The notes beneath the pieces were generated by a model. The model did no database searches, had not been told where the DNA came from, and worked only from the letters and a program-made list of their open reading frames with translations. Position numbers and translations under genes: made by a program. A stretch of DNA of 64,000 bases from Arion vulgaris (lineage: Eukaryota > Mollusca > Gastropoda > Stylommatophora > Arionidae). Where the stretch lies: contig CM036759.1 in NCBI GenBank assembly GCA_020796225.1, positions 66,175,590 through 66,239,589 on the forward strand, written 5' to 3'. This document shows positions 9,746-21,000 of the stretch, piece after piece; positions within the stretch are counted from its first letter, which is position 1, and every line of letters starts with the position of its first letter.

Positions 9746-9940
9746 CTCATTTTTATAATTGGTCATTAACTGTATGCCTTATTCTAGTGTTGACCACAGG
9801 TCAGTGTTTATAGAACATGACGTATTGCCTGGTACGAACATTGTCCCTTCTGTCCCTTGGACCACCATTTTTAGCTACTCCATATCTGAGAATTCAAGCT
9901 GACCTTCATGAATTGGTGACATCGCATAGTATTGTCAATA
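9746..9940. other. Unassigned spacer
   Basis: No motif recognised between the LINE tail and the next array. Weak resemblance to the region after 51,700 suggests more upstream LINE family 3 sequence. Confidence 0.35.
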
Positions 9941-11416
9941 TAAGGGAAGACTGCAGTAAAACTATGTAATAATGACGAAACACTCAATATAAGGGAAGAC
10001 TGCAGTAAAACTATGTAATAATAACAAAACACTCAATATAAGGGAAGACTGCAGTAAAACTATGTAATAATAACAAAACACTCAATATAAGGGAAGACTG
10101 CAGTGAAACTATGTAATAATAACAAAACACTCAATATAAGGGAAGACTGCAGTAAAACTATGTAATAATGACAAAACACTCAATATAAGGGAAGACTGCA
10201 GTGAAACTATGTAATAATGGCGAAACACTCAATATAAGGGAAGACTGCAGTAAAACTATGTAATAATGGCAAAACGCTCAATATAAGAAGCTGCAGTAAA
10301 CTATGTAATAATGGCGAAACACTCAATATAAGGAAGACTGCAGTAAACATGTAATAGTGGCGAAACACTCAATATAAGGAAGACTGCAGAAACTGTAATA
10401 GTGGCAAACACTCAATATAAGGAAGACTGCAGTAAAACTATGTAATAATGGCGAAACACTCAATATAAGGCAAGACTGCAGTAAAACTATGTAATAATGG
10501 CAAAACACTCAATATAAGGGAAGGCTGCAGTAAAACTATGTAATAATGGCGAAACACTCAATATAAGGGAAGACTGCAGTAAAACTGTAATAGTGGCGAA
10601 ACACTCAATATAAGGGAAGACTGCAGTAAAACTATGTATATGGCGAAACACTCAATATAAGGAAGACTGCAGTAAACTATGTAATAATGGCAAAACACTC
10701 AATATAAGGGAAGGTATAAACTATGTAATAATGGCGAAACCTCAATATAAGGCAAGACTGCAGTAAAACTATGTAATAATGGCAAAACACTCAATATAAG
10801 GGAAGACTGTAGTAAAACTATGTAATAATGGCGAAACACTCAATATAAGGGAAGACTGCAGTAAAACTATGTAATAGTGACGAAACACTCAATATAAGGG
10901 AAGACTGCAGTAAAACTATGTAATAATGGCAAAACACTCAATATAAGGGAAGACTGCAGTAAAACTATGTAATAATGGCAAAACTCAATATAAGGAAGAC
11001 TGCAGTAAAACTATGTAATAATGGCAAAACGCTCAATATAAGGGAAGACTGCAGTAAAACTATGTAATAATAACAAAACACTCAATATAAGGCAAGACTG
11101 CAGTAAACTATGTAATAATAAAAACCTCAATATAAGGAAGACTGCAGTAAAACATGTAATAATGGCAAACACTTAATATAAGGAAGACTGCAGTAAAACT
11201 ATGTAATAATAACAAAACACTCAATATAAGGCAAGACTGCAGTAAAACTATGTAATAATGGCGAAACACTCAATATAAGGGAAGACTGCAGTAAAACTAT
11301 GTAATAATGGCAAAACACTCAATATAAGGGAAGACTGCAGTAAAACTATGTAATAATGGCAAAACACTCAATATAAGGCAAGACTGCAGTAAAACTATGT
11401 AATAGTGGCGAAACAC
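9936..11416. repeat. 49-bp tandem array, about 30 copies
   Basis: The unit contains ACACTCAATATAAGGGAAGA, CTGCAGTAAAACTATG and TAATAATGGCGAA. Indels cluster at 10,280-10,410, 10,625-10,750 and 10,980-11,180. Most of the unit occurs once, antisense, at 60,260-60,335 inside a dispersed element, and the array exits at 11,416 into the flank of that element (ACGTAAAAACAAAGTA). It therefore grew inside a copy of that element. Most units carry a PstI site (CTGCAG). Confidence 0.95.
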
Positions 11417-11468
11417 GTAAAAACAAAGTAGTGTAATTTTACAAAATACAAAAACAATAACAATAAAC
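11405..11468 (-). mobile_element. Penelope-like terminal repeat fragment, cut short
   Basis: CACGTAAAAACAAAGTA then TTTTACAAAATACAAAAACA matches the antisense of 13,400-13,440. The next expected words (AACGTTTCGATC) are replaced at ACAG by the start of the 37-bp array. Confidence 0.6.
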
Positions 11469-12828
11469 AGCCATCCGATCATGTTCCTCTGATGATCGAA
11501 GAAATAGGATCGATCATGTTCCTCGATGATCGAAGAACAGCCAGCCGATCATGTTCCTCTGATGATCGAAGAAACAGCCATCCGATCATGTTCCTCTGAT
11601 GATCGAAGAAACAGCCATCCGATCAGGTTCCTCTGATGATCGAAGAAACAGCCATCCGATCATGTTCCTCTGATGATCGAAGAAACAGCCATCCGATCAT
11701 GTTCCTCTGATGATAGAAGAAACAGCCATCCGATCATGTTCCTCTGATGATCGAAGAAACAGCCATCCGATCATGTTCCTCTGATGATCGAAGAAACAGC
11801 CATCCGATCATGTTCCTCTGATGATCGAAGAAACAGCCATCCGATCATGTTCCTCTGATGATCGAAGAAGCACGCATCAATCATGTTCCTCTGATGATCG
11901 AAGAAACAGCCATCCGATCATGTTCCTCTGATGATCGAAGAAACAGCCATCCGATCAGGTTCCTCTGATGATCGAAGAAACAGCCATCCGATCATGTTCC
12001 TCTGATGATCGAAGAAACAACCATCCGATCATGTGCCTCTGATGTTCGAAGAAACAGCCATCCGATCATGTGCCTCTGATGATCGAAGAAACAGCCATCC
12101 GATCATGTTCCTCTGATGATCGAAGAAACAGCGATCCGATCATGTTCCTCTGATGATCGAAGAAACAGCCATCCGATCATGTTCCTCTGATGATCGAAGA
12201 AACAGCCATCCGATCATGTTCCTCTGATGATCGAAGAAACAGCCATCCGATCATGTTCCTCTGATGATCGAAGAAACAGCCATCCGATCATGTTCCTCTG
12301 ATGATCGAAGAAACAGCCATCCGATCATGTTCCTCTGATGATCGAAGAAACAGCCATCCGATCATGTTCCTCTGATGATCGAAGAAACAGCCATCCGATC
12401 ATGTTCCTCTGATGATCGAAGAAACAGCCATCCGATCATGTTCCTCTGATGATCGAAAAAACAGCCATCCGATCATGTTCCTCTGATGATCGAAGAAACA
12501 GCCATCCGATCATGTTCCTCTGATGATCGAAGAAACAGCCATCCGATCATGTTCCTCTGATGATCGAAGAAACAGCCATCCGATCATGTTCCTCTGATGA
12601 TCGAAGAAACAGCCATCCGATCATGTTCCTCTGATGATCGAAAACAGCCATCGATCATGTTCCTCTGATGATCGAAGAAACAGCCATCCGATCATGTTCC
12701 TCTGATGATCGAAGAAACAGCCATCCGATCATGTTCCTCTGATGATCGAAGAAACAGCCATCCGATCATGTTCCTCTGATGATCGAAGAAACAGCCATCC
12801 GATCATGTTCCTCTGATGATTGAAGTAG
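11466..12828. repeat. 37-bp tandem array, about 37 copies
   Basis: The unit contains CAGCCATCCGATCATGTTCC and TCTGATGATCGAAGAAA. CGATCA and TGATCG within each unit are perfect inverted repeats around an 11-base loop, so each unit can form a small hairpin. The array is very regular, with single-base differences and a few short losses (11,510; 11,870; 12,645). Confidence 0.97.
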
Positions 12829-13080
12829 ATTTGCTCTAAAGAAATGTTTTATATCTTTATAAACAGCGTGTTCAAGCGTTGGACGACGGGTGACAAGCTC
12901 GCTGTGAGTGCGGCTAAATTCCGCGGGCTGGTAGAAAAGCCACAGGTTCTCCAGATTTACTTTGTTCGTGGCACCGAACCGAAGAGTTACGATGTCCATG
13001 ACAGCGAACCGAATAGCTGAAAGCTCAAGTGCTTCTGGATCGGGAAAAAAATATCGTTATATGGTACCTTACGACCACAT
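12826..13080 (-). pseudogene. Unrecognised protein-like fragment, about 85 codons
   Basis: On the minus strand the frame is open from about 13,065 into the array and reads PDPEALELSAIRFAVMDIV, GATNKVNLENLWLFYQPAEF, RPTLEHAVYKDIKHFFRANL. The next residues, LLQSSEEHDRMAVS, are encoded by the first array unit. I do not recognise the family. The plus strand is also open here (KRWTTGDKLAVSAAKFRGLV and onward), so coding sense is unsettled. It could be an old exon, a transposon ORF, or a GC-rich repeat that is open by chance. Confidence 0.35.
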
Positions 13081-13284
13081 GGACTCAATGCACTACATTC
13101 CTATGCATCTTAGTACTTTCTCTTCTCATGTTCCATATTCTATATATGTATATGTTCAATGTACATATGTGATATAGATATGTCATTGTTATTGTTTATC
13201 TTCTTGTTTTTTACCTTCTAGTTTTTTGCATTTGTTTCGCTATTTCTTTTTAATCACACATTTTCCTTTTAGGTTCGTTAGAAA

Positions 13285-13450
13285 TGTATTGTCTGATTCT
13301 ATATGTTGTGTGCCATGTAAGAACTGAATTTCTTTACTTCTGCTGTATCATTTGCTTGATAAAGGCCTTTTGATCGAAACGTTACTGTATATTGTTATTG
13401 TTTTTAGTATTTTGTAACAGTAAGTACTTTGTTTTTACGTGTTTTGACAT
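13285..13450 (+). mobile_element. Penelope-like terminal repeat, copy 2 (most complete)
   Basis: The order is TGTCTGATTCTATATGTT, GCTTGATAAAGGCCTTTTGA, TCGAAACGTTACTGTATATT, then an AT-rich tract and ACGTGTTTTGACATTG. It matches 60,085-60,245 antisense nearly end to end. An (AAT)n run follows at 13,472-13,491. Confidence 0.6.
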
Positions 13451-13494
13451 TGCATAGGGACACACATATACAAATAATAATAATAATAAATGAC

Positions 13495-14085
13495 TACACA
13501 AAAATGGTATATACAGCAAAATAGATTTAACGATTTCTTTATTAGCAGCTGTTCAATGCGTGTTCTTCTAGAATATTGTTTCTGCATCCAGATCTAGGAC
13601 ACATCAACCTGTTGACAGCTAGATTGTTCAGGAATGTTCACTAACAGCTTATTCATTTCTTTAATGCTGGATACATGTCGTCTAACGAGAAACGTATAAC
13701 GTTTATGCGTGCATTGATGGTTAGTAAATCACTTGACGTAATCAAGCAGCGGGCGAAATGTTTAACCATGGCCTCCGATTACATAAGGTCGGAGAGCTTA
13801 GGTAAAATTCTTTGAAATCAGACCACAACCGTCGTGTGACATCGCATTTCAGTGTGGTAAGATAAAGACAAATTATTGAATAAACAAGACAACATCCGAA
13901 GTCAAAGTTATATCATGTTACAAATAAAGTTGTAACTAACAAAATAATTCCAATATTATTAACATTTTTCAACAATAAATAACCATGGACTTGAAGAATT
14001 GTGTGAAATTGCAGAAAACCTTACAGTGTTCTATCAAACACTTATAAAAATCAGCCCCCTTTAAAGAGAAATTATGGTTTTCCCG
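13495..14085. other. Unassigned stretch, nothing recognised
   Basis: AT-rich sequence with no repeat family, RNA gene or credible frame that I can recognise. GCCTCCGATTACATAAGGTCGG near 13,768-13,789 contains a small imperfect inverted repeat. Confidence 0.4.
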
Positions 14086-14179
14086 TCTCGGCTAGTCGGC
14101 CTTATGTTGCCGTGGCTCATGGTTGAAATAACTATGAATACACATTATAGAGGAACACTGAGATATTGAGATTAGGTGC

Positions 14180-14313
14180 TGGTTAGATGCTGATCTCTCG
14201 TTTGTTTCAAAGGTACTCGTTTCGCTCCATCGTGGAACCATCAATATATTTTTCTCTGGATCCATGATCTCAGTGTAGGTGAGACCAAGTTCCAAGGCAT
14301 ATCGGAGACGGAC
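14180..14313 (+). mobile_element. tRNA-derived SINE, family B, copy 2
   Basis: Contains GTACTCGTTTCGCTCCATCG, GTGGAACCATCAATAT, CTCAGTGTAGGTGAGACC and CGGAGACGGACGATAAAA, in the same order as the copies at 4.7 and 57.0 kb. The A-box half is decayed. The 3' end abuts the GT-rich array. Confidence 0.75.
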
Positions 14314-16280
14314 GATAAAACGCTTTGTGTGTGTACTTGTTCTATAACACTTTGTGTGTCTGTACTTGTTCTATAACACTTTGTGTGTGTGTGTACTTGT
14401 TCTATAACACTTTGTGTGTGTGTGTGCTTGTTCTATAACACTTTGTGTGTGTGTGCTTGTTCTATAACACTTTGTGTGTGTACTTGTTCTATAACACTTT
14501 GTATGTGTGTGCTTGTTCTATAACAATTTGTGTGTGTGTGTGCTTGTTATATAACACTTTGTGTGTGTGTACTTGTTCTATAACACTTTGTGTGTGTGTG
14601 TGTACTTGTTCTATAACACTTTGTGGGTGTGTGTGTTCTTGTTCTATAACACTTTGTGTGTGTACTTGTTCTATAACACTTTGTGTGTGTACTTGTTCTA
14701 TAACACTTTGTGTGTGTACTTGTTCTATAACACATTGTGTGTGTACTTGTTCTATAACACTTTGTGTGTGTACTTGTTCTATAACACTTTGTGTGTGTGT
14801 GTACTTGTTCTATAACACTTTGTGTGTGTGTGCTTGTTCTATAACACTTTGTGTGTGTACTTGTTCTATAACACTTTGTGTGTGTGTGTACTTGTTCTAT
14901 AACACTTTGTGTGTGTATATACTTGTTCTATAACACTTTGTGTGTGTACTTGTTCTATAACACTTTGTGTGTTTATGTGTGGTACTTGTTCATAACACTT
15001 GTGTGTGTGTACTTGTTCTATAAACTTTTGTGTGTACTTGTTCTATAAAACTTTGTGTGTGTACTTGTTCTATAACACTTTGTGTGTGTGTACTTGTTCT
15101 ATAACACTTTGTGTGTGTGTACTTGTCTCACTTGTGTGTGTATAATTTCTATAACACTTTGTGTGTGTGTGCTTGTTCTATAACACTTTGTGTGTGTGTG
15201 CTTGTTCTATAACACTTTGTGTGTGTGTGTGCTTGTTCTATAACACTTTGGGTGTGTGTGCTTGTTCTATAACACTTTGTGTGTGTGTGCTTGTTCTATA
15301 ACACTTTGTGTGTGTGTACTTGTTCTATAACACTTTGTGTGTGTGTGTGTGTACTTGTTCTATAACACTTTGTGTGTGTGTGTGTACTTGTTCTATAACA
15401 CTTTGTGTGTGTGTGTGCTTGTTCTATAACAATTGTGTGTGTGTGTGTCTTGTTCTATAACACTTTGTGTGTGTGTACTTGTTCTATAACACTTTGTGTG
15501 TGTGTGTACTTGTTCTATAACACTTTGTGTGTGTGTGTACTTGTTCTATAACACTTTGTGTGTGTCTTTGTATAACACTTGTGTATCTACTTGTTCTATA
15601 ACATTTGTGTTGTGTACTTGTTCTATAACACTTTGTGTGTGTACTTGTTCTATAACACTTTGTGTGTGTGTTCTTGTTCTATAACACTTTGTGTGTGTGT
15701 GTACTTGTTCTATAACACTTTGTGTGTGTACTTGTTCTATAACACTTTGTGTGTGTGTGTGTACTTGTTCTATAAACTTAGTGTGTGTATATACTTGTTC
15801 TATAACACTTTGTGTGTGTGTACTTGTTCTATAACACTTTGTATGTGTGTGTACTTGTTCTATAACAATTTGTGTGTGTGTGTGTGTACTTGTTCTATAA
15901 CACTTTGTGTGTGTACTTGTTCTATAACACTTTGTGTGTGTGTACTTTTTCTTAACACTTTTTGTGTGACTTGTTCTATAACACTTTGTGTTTGTTCTTG
16001 TTCTATAACACTTTGTGTGTGTGTACTTGTTCTATAACACTTTTGTGTGTGTGTACTTGTTCTATAACACTTTGTGTGTGTGTGTACTTGTTCTATAACA
16101 CTTTGTTTGTGTGTGTACTTGTTCTATAACACTTTGTGTGTGTACTTGTTCTATAACACTTTGTGTGTGTGCTTGTTCTATAACACTTTGTTTGTGTGTG
16201 TACTTGTTCTATAACACTTTGTGTGTGTGTGTACTTGTTCTATAACACTTTGTGTGTGTGTGTACTTGTTCTAATACACT
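14314..16280. repeat. GT-rich variable-length array, about 60 copies
   Basis: Each unit is ACTTGTTCTATAACACTTT followed by a (GT)n tract of varying length, giving units of about 26-37 bp. The fixed part is well kept while the GT tract changes from unit to unit. It sits between the 3' end of SINE B (14,313) and the 5' end of SINE A (16,301). Cys/Val-rich frames of up to 162 residues across it are artefacts. Confidence 0.95.
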
Positions 16281-16300
16281 TTCTATGCTGTTATTGTGTG

Positions 16301-16520
16301 CGTCTGTAGCTTAATGTAGTGTCGATCAGCCATGCTTACTGGTTAAACTCGCTGCAGTCAACTTTGGAAGCAAATTAGTTTCCTTTTATTTTTACAAACG
16401 GTTAAAGTAGACCTCACCGTTCAGAAGACAATGGCAAACTACTGAAAGTATAAGTGGTGCATAGAAAATCGACGACTTATTTACTGTTTTTGATGGCTAC
16501 GTCCAGTAAAAGATATGCCA
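16301..16520 (+). mobile_element. tRNA-derived SINE, family A, copy 2
   Basis: Matches 1,476-1,685 from CGTCTGTAGCTTAA to TTGATGGCTACG. Here the 3' end continues once through AGATATGCCACGATT, the un-amplified counterpart of the 23-bp repeat unit, with CTACG and CCACG 21 bp apart. Confidence 0.8.
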
Positions 16521-16640
16521 CGATTTTCATTCAAACTTTAATTAATTTTCTTAACGCTCTTCTTGATATCATCGCTCTTATCGTTTTACGTGGTATTCCT
16601 CTTGCTCTGTCTGTACTCATTATACTTTTTCATTTAATGT

Positions 16641-17090
16641 TCCTATCCTAGTCTGATTGTTGGTGAGCGTTGATCGCTTACTATTATATTTGCCATTAAC
16701 TACCTAGGCATTTCCTTTGTGTGGTAAATCAGATCTTCTATCGGTTTGTCATGTCCTATCCTAGTCTGATTGTTGGTCAGCGTTGATCGCTTACTATTAT
16801 ATTTGCCATTAACTACCTAGGCATTTCCTTTGTGTGGTAAATCAGATCTTCTATCGGTTTGTCATGTCCTATCCTAGTCTGATTGTTGGTCAGCGTTGAT
16901 CGCTTACTATTATATTTGCCATTAACTACCAGGCATTTCCTTGTGTGTAAATCAGATCTTCATTGGTTTGTCATGTCCTATCCTAGTCTGATTGTTCGTG
17001 AGCGTTGATTACTTACCATTACATCTGCCATTACCTACCTGGGCATTTCCTTTGTGTCGCAAATCAGATCTTCTATCGTTTGTCATGTCT
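16641..17090. repeat. 113-bp tandem repeat, four copies
   Basis: TCCTATCCTAGTCTGATTG occurs at 16,641, 16,754, 16,867 and 16,976. The third unit has lost four bases and the fourth is the most diverged. No transposon match was recognised. Confidence 0.92.
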
Positions 17091-17129
17091 GTCCTAGATT
17101 CATTTCTAACTGCATACTTCTCCTCAACT

Positions 17130-17228
17130 TAGTTCACATTACAACACATTACAACACACCACAACACATCACAACATATCACAACACATCACAACACATT
17201 ACAACACATCACAACACATTACAACACT
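17130..17228. repeat. 10-bp tandem repeat (ACAACACATC-like), about nine copies
   Basis: Units alternate CACAACACAT, TACAACACAT and CACAACATAT. Confidence 0.9.
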
Positions 17229-17269
17229 TTTCTGTCGTGAAAACATACCGCAATTTTAACATATATCTT

Positions 17270-17515
17270 CTTCTGCGTTCTCACTAGATTGGGATTTCGA
17301 TTCTCTAATAAAAGCAGCCGTCTGCCTCAGATTATCAGTCACGCTAGTTTGTCTTCTGGTTCTCACTAGATTGGATTTCGATTCTAATAAAGCACCGTCT
17401 GCCTCAGATTATCAGTCACGCCATACAGTTTGTCTTCTGCGTTCACTAGATTTGGATTTTGATTCTAATAAGCAGCCGTCTGTCTCAGATTATCAGCCAC
17501 GCCATACAGTTTGTC
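17270..17515. repeat. ~80-bp tandem repeat, three copies
   Basis: TCACTAGATT starts near 17,281, 17,363 and 17,443. Each unit also has GATTTCGATTCT (GATTTTGATTCT in the third), GTCTGCCTCAGATTATCAGT and CCATACAGTTTGTCTTC, with small indels between copies. Confidence 0.88.
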
Positions 17516-17821
17516 TTGGACGCTAGTGTAAGTGGGCCACCTCTATCTTCTGAAGTCTGCATACTGGGGGCAGTTCTGTAGATTATAATTCCTATGACTT
17601 CTGCTTCCCCGTTTGTGCCGACCTCTTTCCGTAGTAAGTTTTGACCACCCTAGTGATGGTAGGTCTGACATTCTTACTGCGTGGCTAAATCTCTGAGGCA
17701 GATTGGCAACCGTAGAATCCGTTATCCCATTGCCCATTGTGAGGGGTCGCTGCACCATGTTATTCGCCTTGCGGCCTGGTGCATCCGTTTTCTGCAAGCA
17801 TTTGTTTCGGGTTAGCATTCC
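17516..17821 (-). other. Unassigned; 91-residue open frame, no known family
   Basis: The minus frame 17,543-17,818 (MLTRNKCLQKTDAPGRKANN...) is basic and has no motif I recognise. It ends in the flank of the 80-bp repeat and begins at the edge of the 68-bp array. A fragment of a transposon tail is possible; chance is equally possible. Confidence 0.3.
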
Positions 17822-19316
17822 CTATAACAAATATAATAATGTCATCTAGTTAGTCGGGTAGACTTGCTCACTCTGCCAAGGACAAGTCGAGGCAACAAAT
17901 ATAAGAATGTCATCTTGTTAGTCGGGTAGACTTGCTCACTCTGCCAAGGACAAGTCGCGGCAAAAAATATAATAGTGTCATCTAGTTAGTCTAGTAGACT
18001 TGTTGACTCTGCCAAGGACAAGTCGAGGCAACAAATATAATAATGTCATCTTGTTAGTCGGTAGACTTGTTCACTCTGCCAAGGACAAGTCGAGGCAACA
18101 AATATAATAATGTCATCTTGTTAGTCGGTAGACTTGTTCACTCTGCCAAGGACAAGTCGAGGCAACAAATATAATAATGTCATCTTGTTAGTCAGGTGGA
18201 CTTGCTCACTCTGCCAAGGACAAGTCGAGGCAACAAATATAATAGTGTCATCTAGTTAGTCTAGTAGACTTGTTCACTCTGCCAAGGACAAGTCGAGGCA
18301 ACAAATATAATAGTGTCATCTAGTTAGTCTAGTAGACTTGTTCACTCTGCCAAGGACAAGTCGCGGCAACAAATATAATAATGTCATCTTGTTAGTCGGG
18401 TAGACTTGCTCACTCTGCCAAGGACAAGTCGTGGCAACAAATATAATAGTGTCATCTAGTTAGTCTAGTAGACTTGTTCACTCTGCCAAGGACAAGTCGA
18501 GGCAACAAATATAAGAATGTCATCTTGTTAGTCGGGTAGACTTGTTCACTCTGCCAAGGACAAGTCGCGGCAACAAATATAATAGTGTCATCTAGTTAGT
18601 CAGTAGACTTGTTCACTCTGCCAAGGACAAGTCGAGGCAACAAATATAATAATGTCATCTTGTTAGTCGGGTAGACTTGCTCACTCTGCCAAGGACAAGT
18701 CGAGGCAACAAATATAATAATGTCATCTTGTTAGTCGGGTAGACTTGCTCACTCTGCCAAGGACAAGTCGTGGCAACAAATATAATAGTGTCATCTAGTT
18801 AGTCTAGTAGACTTGTTCACTCTGCCAAGGACAAGTCGAGGCAACAAATATAAGAATGTCATCTTGTTAGTCGGGTAGACTTGTTCACTCTGCCAAGGAC
18901 AAGTCGCGGCAACAAATATAAGAATGTCATCTTGTTAGTCGGGTAGACTTGCTCACTCTGCCAAGGACAAGTCGAGGCAACAAATATAATAATGTCATCT
19001 TGTTAGTCGGGTAGACTTGCTCACTCTGCCAAGGACAAGTCGAGGCAACAAATATAAGAATGTCATATTGTCAGTCAGGTAGACTTGTTCACTCTGCCAA
19101 GGACAAGTCGAGGCAACAAATATAATAGTGTCATATTGTTAGTCGGGTAGACTTGTTCACTCTGCCAAGGACAAGTCGAGGCAACAAATATAATAGTGTC
19201 ATATTGTTAGTCGGGTAGACTTGCTCACTCCAAAGGGCAAGTCGAGGCAACAAATATAATAGTGTCATATTGTTAGTCGGGTAGACTTGCTCACTCTGCC
19301 AAGGACAAGTCGTGGC
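17822..19316. repeat. 68-bp tandem array, 22 copies
   Basis: The unit contains CAACAAATATAATAATGTCA, TCTTGTTAGTCGGGTAGACT and CTCACTCTGCCAAGGACAAG. Two main variants alternate (ATAATGTCATCTTGTTAG and ATAGTGTCATCTAGTTAG). Units 9-11 match units 14-16 in variant order, so a five-unit block was probably duplicated. GACTTG and CAAGTC within the unit are inverted repeats. Confidence 0.96.
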
Positions 19317-19557
19317 CCGAACAAAATTCATTAGAAAGATATTTGTAAAATTATGACAAAATATTGTCACGTTTATAAATAACACCAGGCCCTCGTTGAC
19401 GCACGGTTGATGCCGATCAGCACTTCGTTAGAAGAGATCGGAGCCACATGGTTACTCCGGAAGTACAAGGATGATGGTCCCATCAATATATTCTTCTTTT
19501 TCTTTTTCTTATAAATCCAGGAATTTTGAATTTTCATTCTTATTCCGTTAGTGTTAT
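19317..19557. other. Unassigned
   Basis: No gene seen. GATGATGGTCCCATCAAT near 19,471 echoes the edge of the dispersed repeat at about 58,618 (GATGATGGTCCTATCAAT). Confidence 0.4.
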
Positions 19558-19608
19558 TTGAGGAGGAGGAGGAGGAGGAGGAGGAAGGAGGGAGGAGGAG
19601 GAAGGGGG
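19558..19608. repeat. (GGA)n microsatellite
   Basis: GAGGAGGAGGAGG run with a few interruptions, ending in GGAAGGGGGGGAG. Confidence 0.9.
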
Positions 19609-19649
19609 GGAGTACCCGACATTTTGAAACCTCAGAAATCTCCAACATC

Positions 19650-19724
19650 TCTACGCGTGTAGTGCTACGCGCTTAGTGCTATGCGCTCAGTGCTATGCGC
19701 TTAGTGTTATGCGCTTAGTGCTGC
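19650..19724. repeat. 15-bp tandem repeat, about five copies
   Basis: GTGCTATGCGCTTAG with variants GTGCTACGCGCTTAG and GTGTTATGCGCTTAG. Confidence 0.88.
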
Positions 19725-19856
19725 TGAGACTACTACCAGGTAGGGGTCATTGGTCATCACTGCAGAATTCTACCACGTCTAGTGAGGTTAGAGCTCTAAA
19801 CACATCACATAGTCTCGAGTCCACGTGATCATAGTCCAGAGAGCTTTTCTGCGGAT

Positions 19857-20041
19857 GCTCTAAAACAACCACTCCTTGATCACTCTTTGTGAGCTATGTG
19901 TGATTTTCTAAAACAACCACTCGTTGATCACTCTTTGTGAGCTATGTGTGATTTTCTAAAACAATCACTCGTTGATCACTCTTTGTGAGCTATGTGTGAT
20001 TTTCTAAAACAATCACTCTTTGTGACCTATGTGTGATTTTC
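19857..20041. repeat. 49-bp tandem repeat, nearly four copies
   Basis: The unit contains TCTAAAACAACCACTCGTTG and ATCACTCTTTGTGAGCTATG. The last unit lacks about ten bases. It is unrelated in sequence to the other two 49-bp arrays. Confidence 0.9.
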
Positions 20042-21000
20042 GTCAGGAAGAGTACTGAGCGACAACCTGCACGGACAGCCGTTTGCGTTCACTCGAAATG
20101 ATCATTTTTTGGGCTGTCAATTGGCCATTTTGATCTGCAAGTGTACGTCTTTTTTTTGGGACGTCGCTTCTACGAAATTGTAGACGATTACGTCCGAAGA
20201 ATATCAGTCCTTGACAATGATTAGCTTTGTACGAGAAAACAAATCCTTGCATTAGTGGCCTTACTTTTCTAGCACAGTGAGTTTATTCCGGGAGGAGCAT
20301 TTTCCACCGTTTTGAGACACATGTCAGCACTTGGCAATTTGCAATTTCGACTCTGCATTTATTCTGGTCCCGGGAAACACTTGACTGGGGTCTCCCACAG
20401 ATAATCCAGAATGTCGTTTCATTCGGCGCTATCAACTCAGCGTTGGAGGTTTTTGCGATCGCCAGCATCACCCACCACAGTTCTTTCGGGGATGTTAGTT
20501 TTTACCCGGCACTAAAATGCAACTTTACATTTTGCCACTCGTGCAACACTACCTTGCCCGGTTGTCCCAGGGAAAGAAGTTTCGTTAGGCACAAGAACAC
20601 AACAGTTTGCGCTCGACCAACCTTACCCAATAGATGTATCAGCGCTTGACCTCCGATACGGAGTTTACTGCAATCTTCCTTTGTGTCAACACGAGAATGT
20701 TTCCATGGGCACTTGCACCTCTGAAGTCGGAGAAGGATCGCCTGAATGGCGAGGGACTCTGATGAAAAGGAAAGCAATCTTTCATGCAAAAATTGGTCAG
20801 AAATGCCATACTGGGTGCCTTGACTACACCTGAATTCATAGCGAGCGAACGAGAAGAAGAATAATGGGCACTTGCCAGGAGCTTGTGATTGTGGTGCGAC
20901 AGTTGATTTGTTACACTTCGTTCGTATGAATTCTTGCCCCCAGCTGGCAATTGTAGCTGAGCCAGACAGGATCATATGTCTGCTTCCAGGGTCACCATGT
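20042..21000 (-). other. Unassigned ~950 bp with overlapping open frames
   Basis: GC content is higher than in the AT-rich neighbours, and several frames are open at once. On the minus strand these are 20,502-20,975 (157 codons), 20,639-20,950 (103 codons), 20,283-20,471 and 20,043-20,252; on the plus strand, 20,443-20,649. None shows a motif I recognise. Simultaneous openness in two frames argues against a normal gene. A decayed transposon or structured repeat is the likeliest explanation. Confidence 0.3.

Noticed and set aside
11466..12828. Hammerhead ribozyme in each 37-bp unit (CTGATGA and GAAAC boxes are both present)
   Set aside because: Only three bases lie between a possible cleavage site and CTGATGA, so stem I cannot form, and stem II would have a single pair.
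14445..16037. Cys/Val-rich frames that could pass for small secreted peptides
   Set aside because: They translate the GT-rich tandem array; no signal peptide with a unique mature region, and frames break wherever the GT tract changes length.
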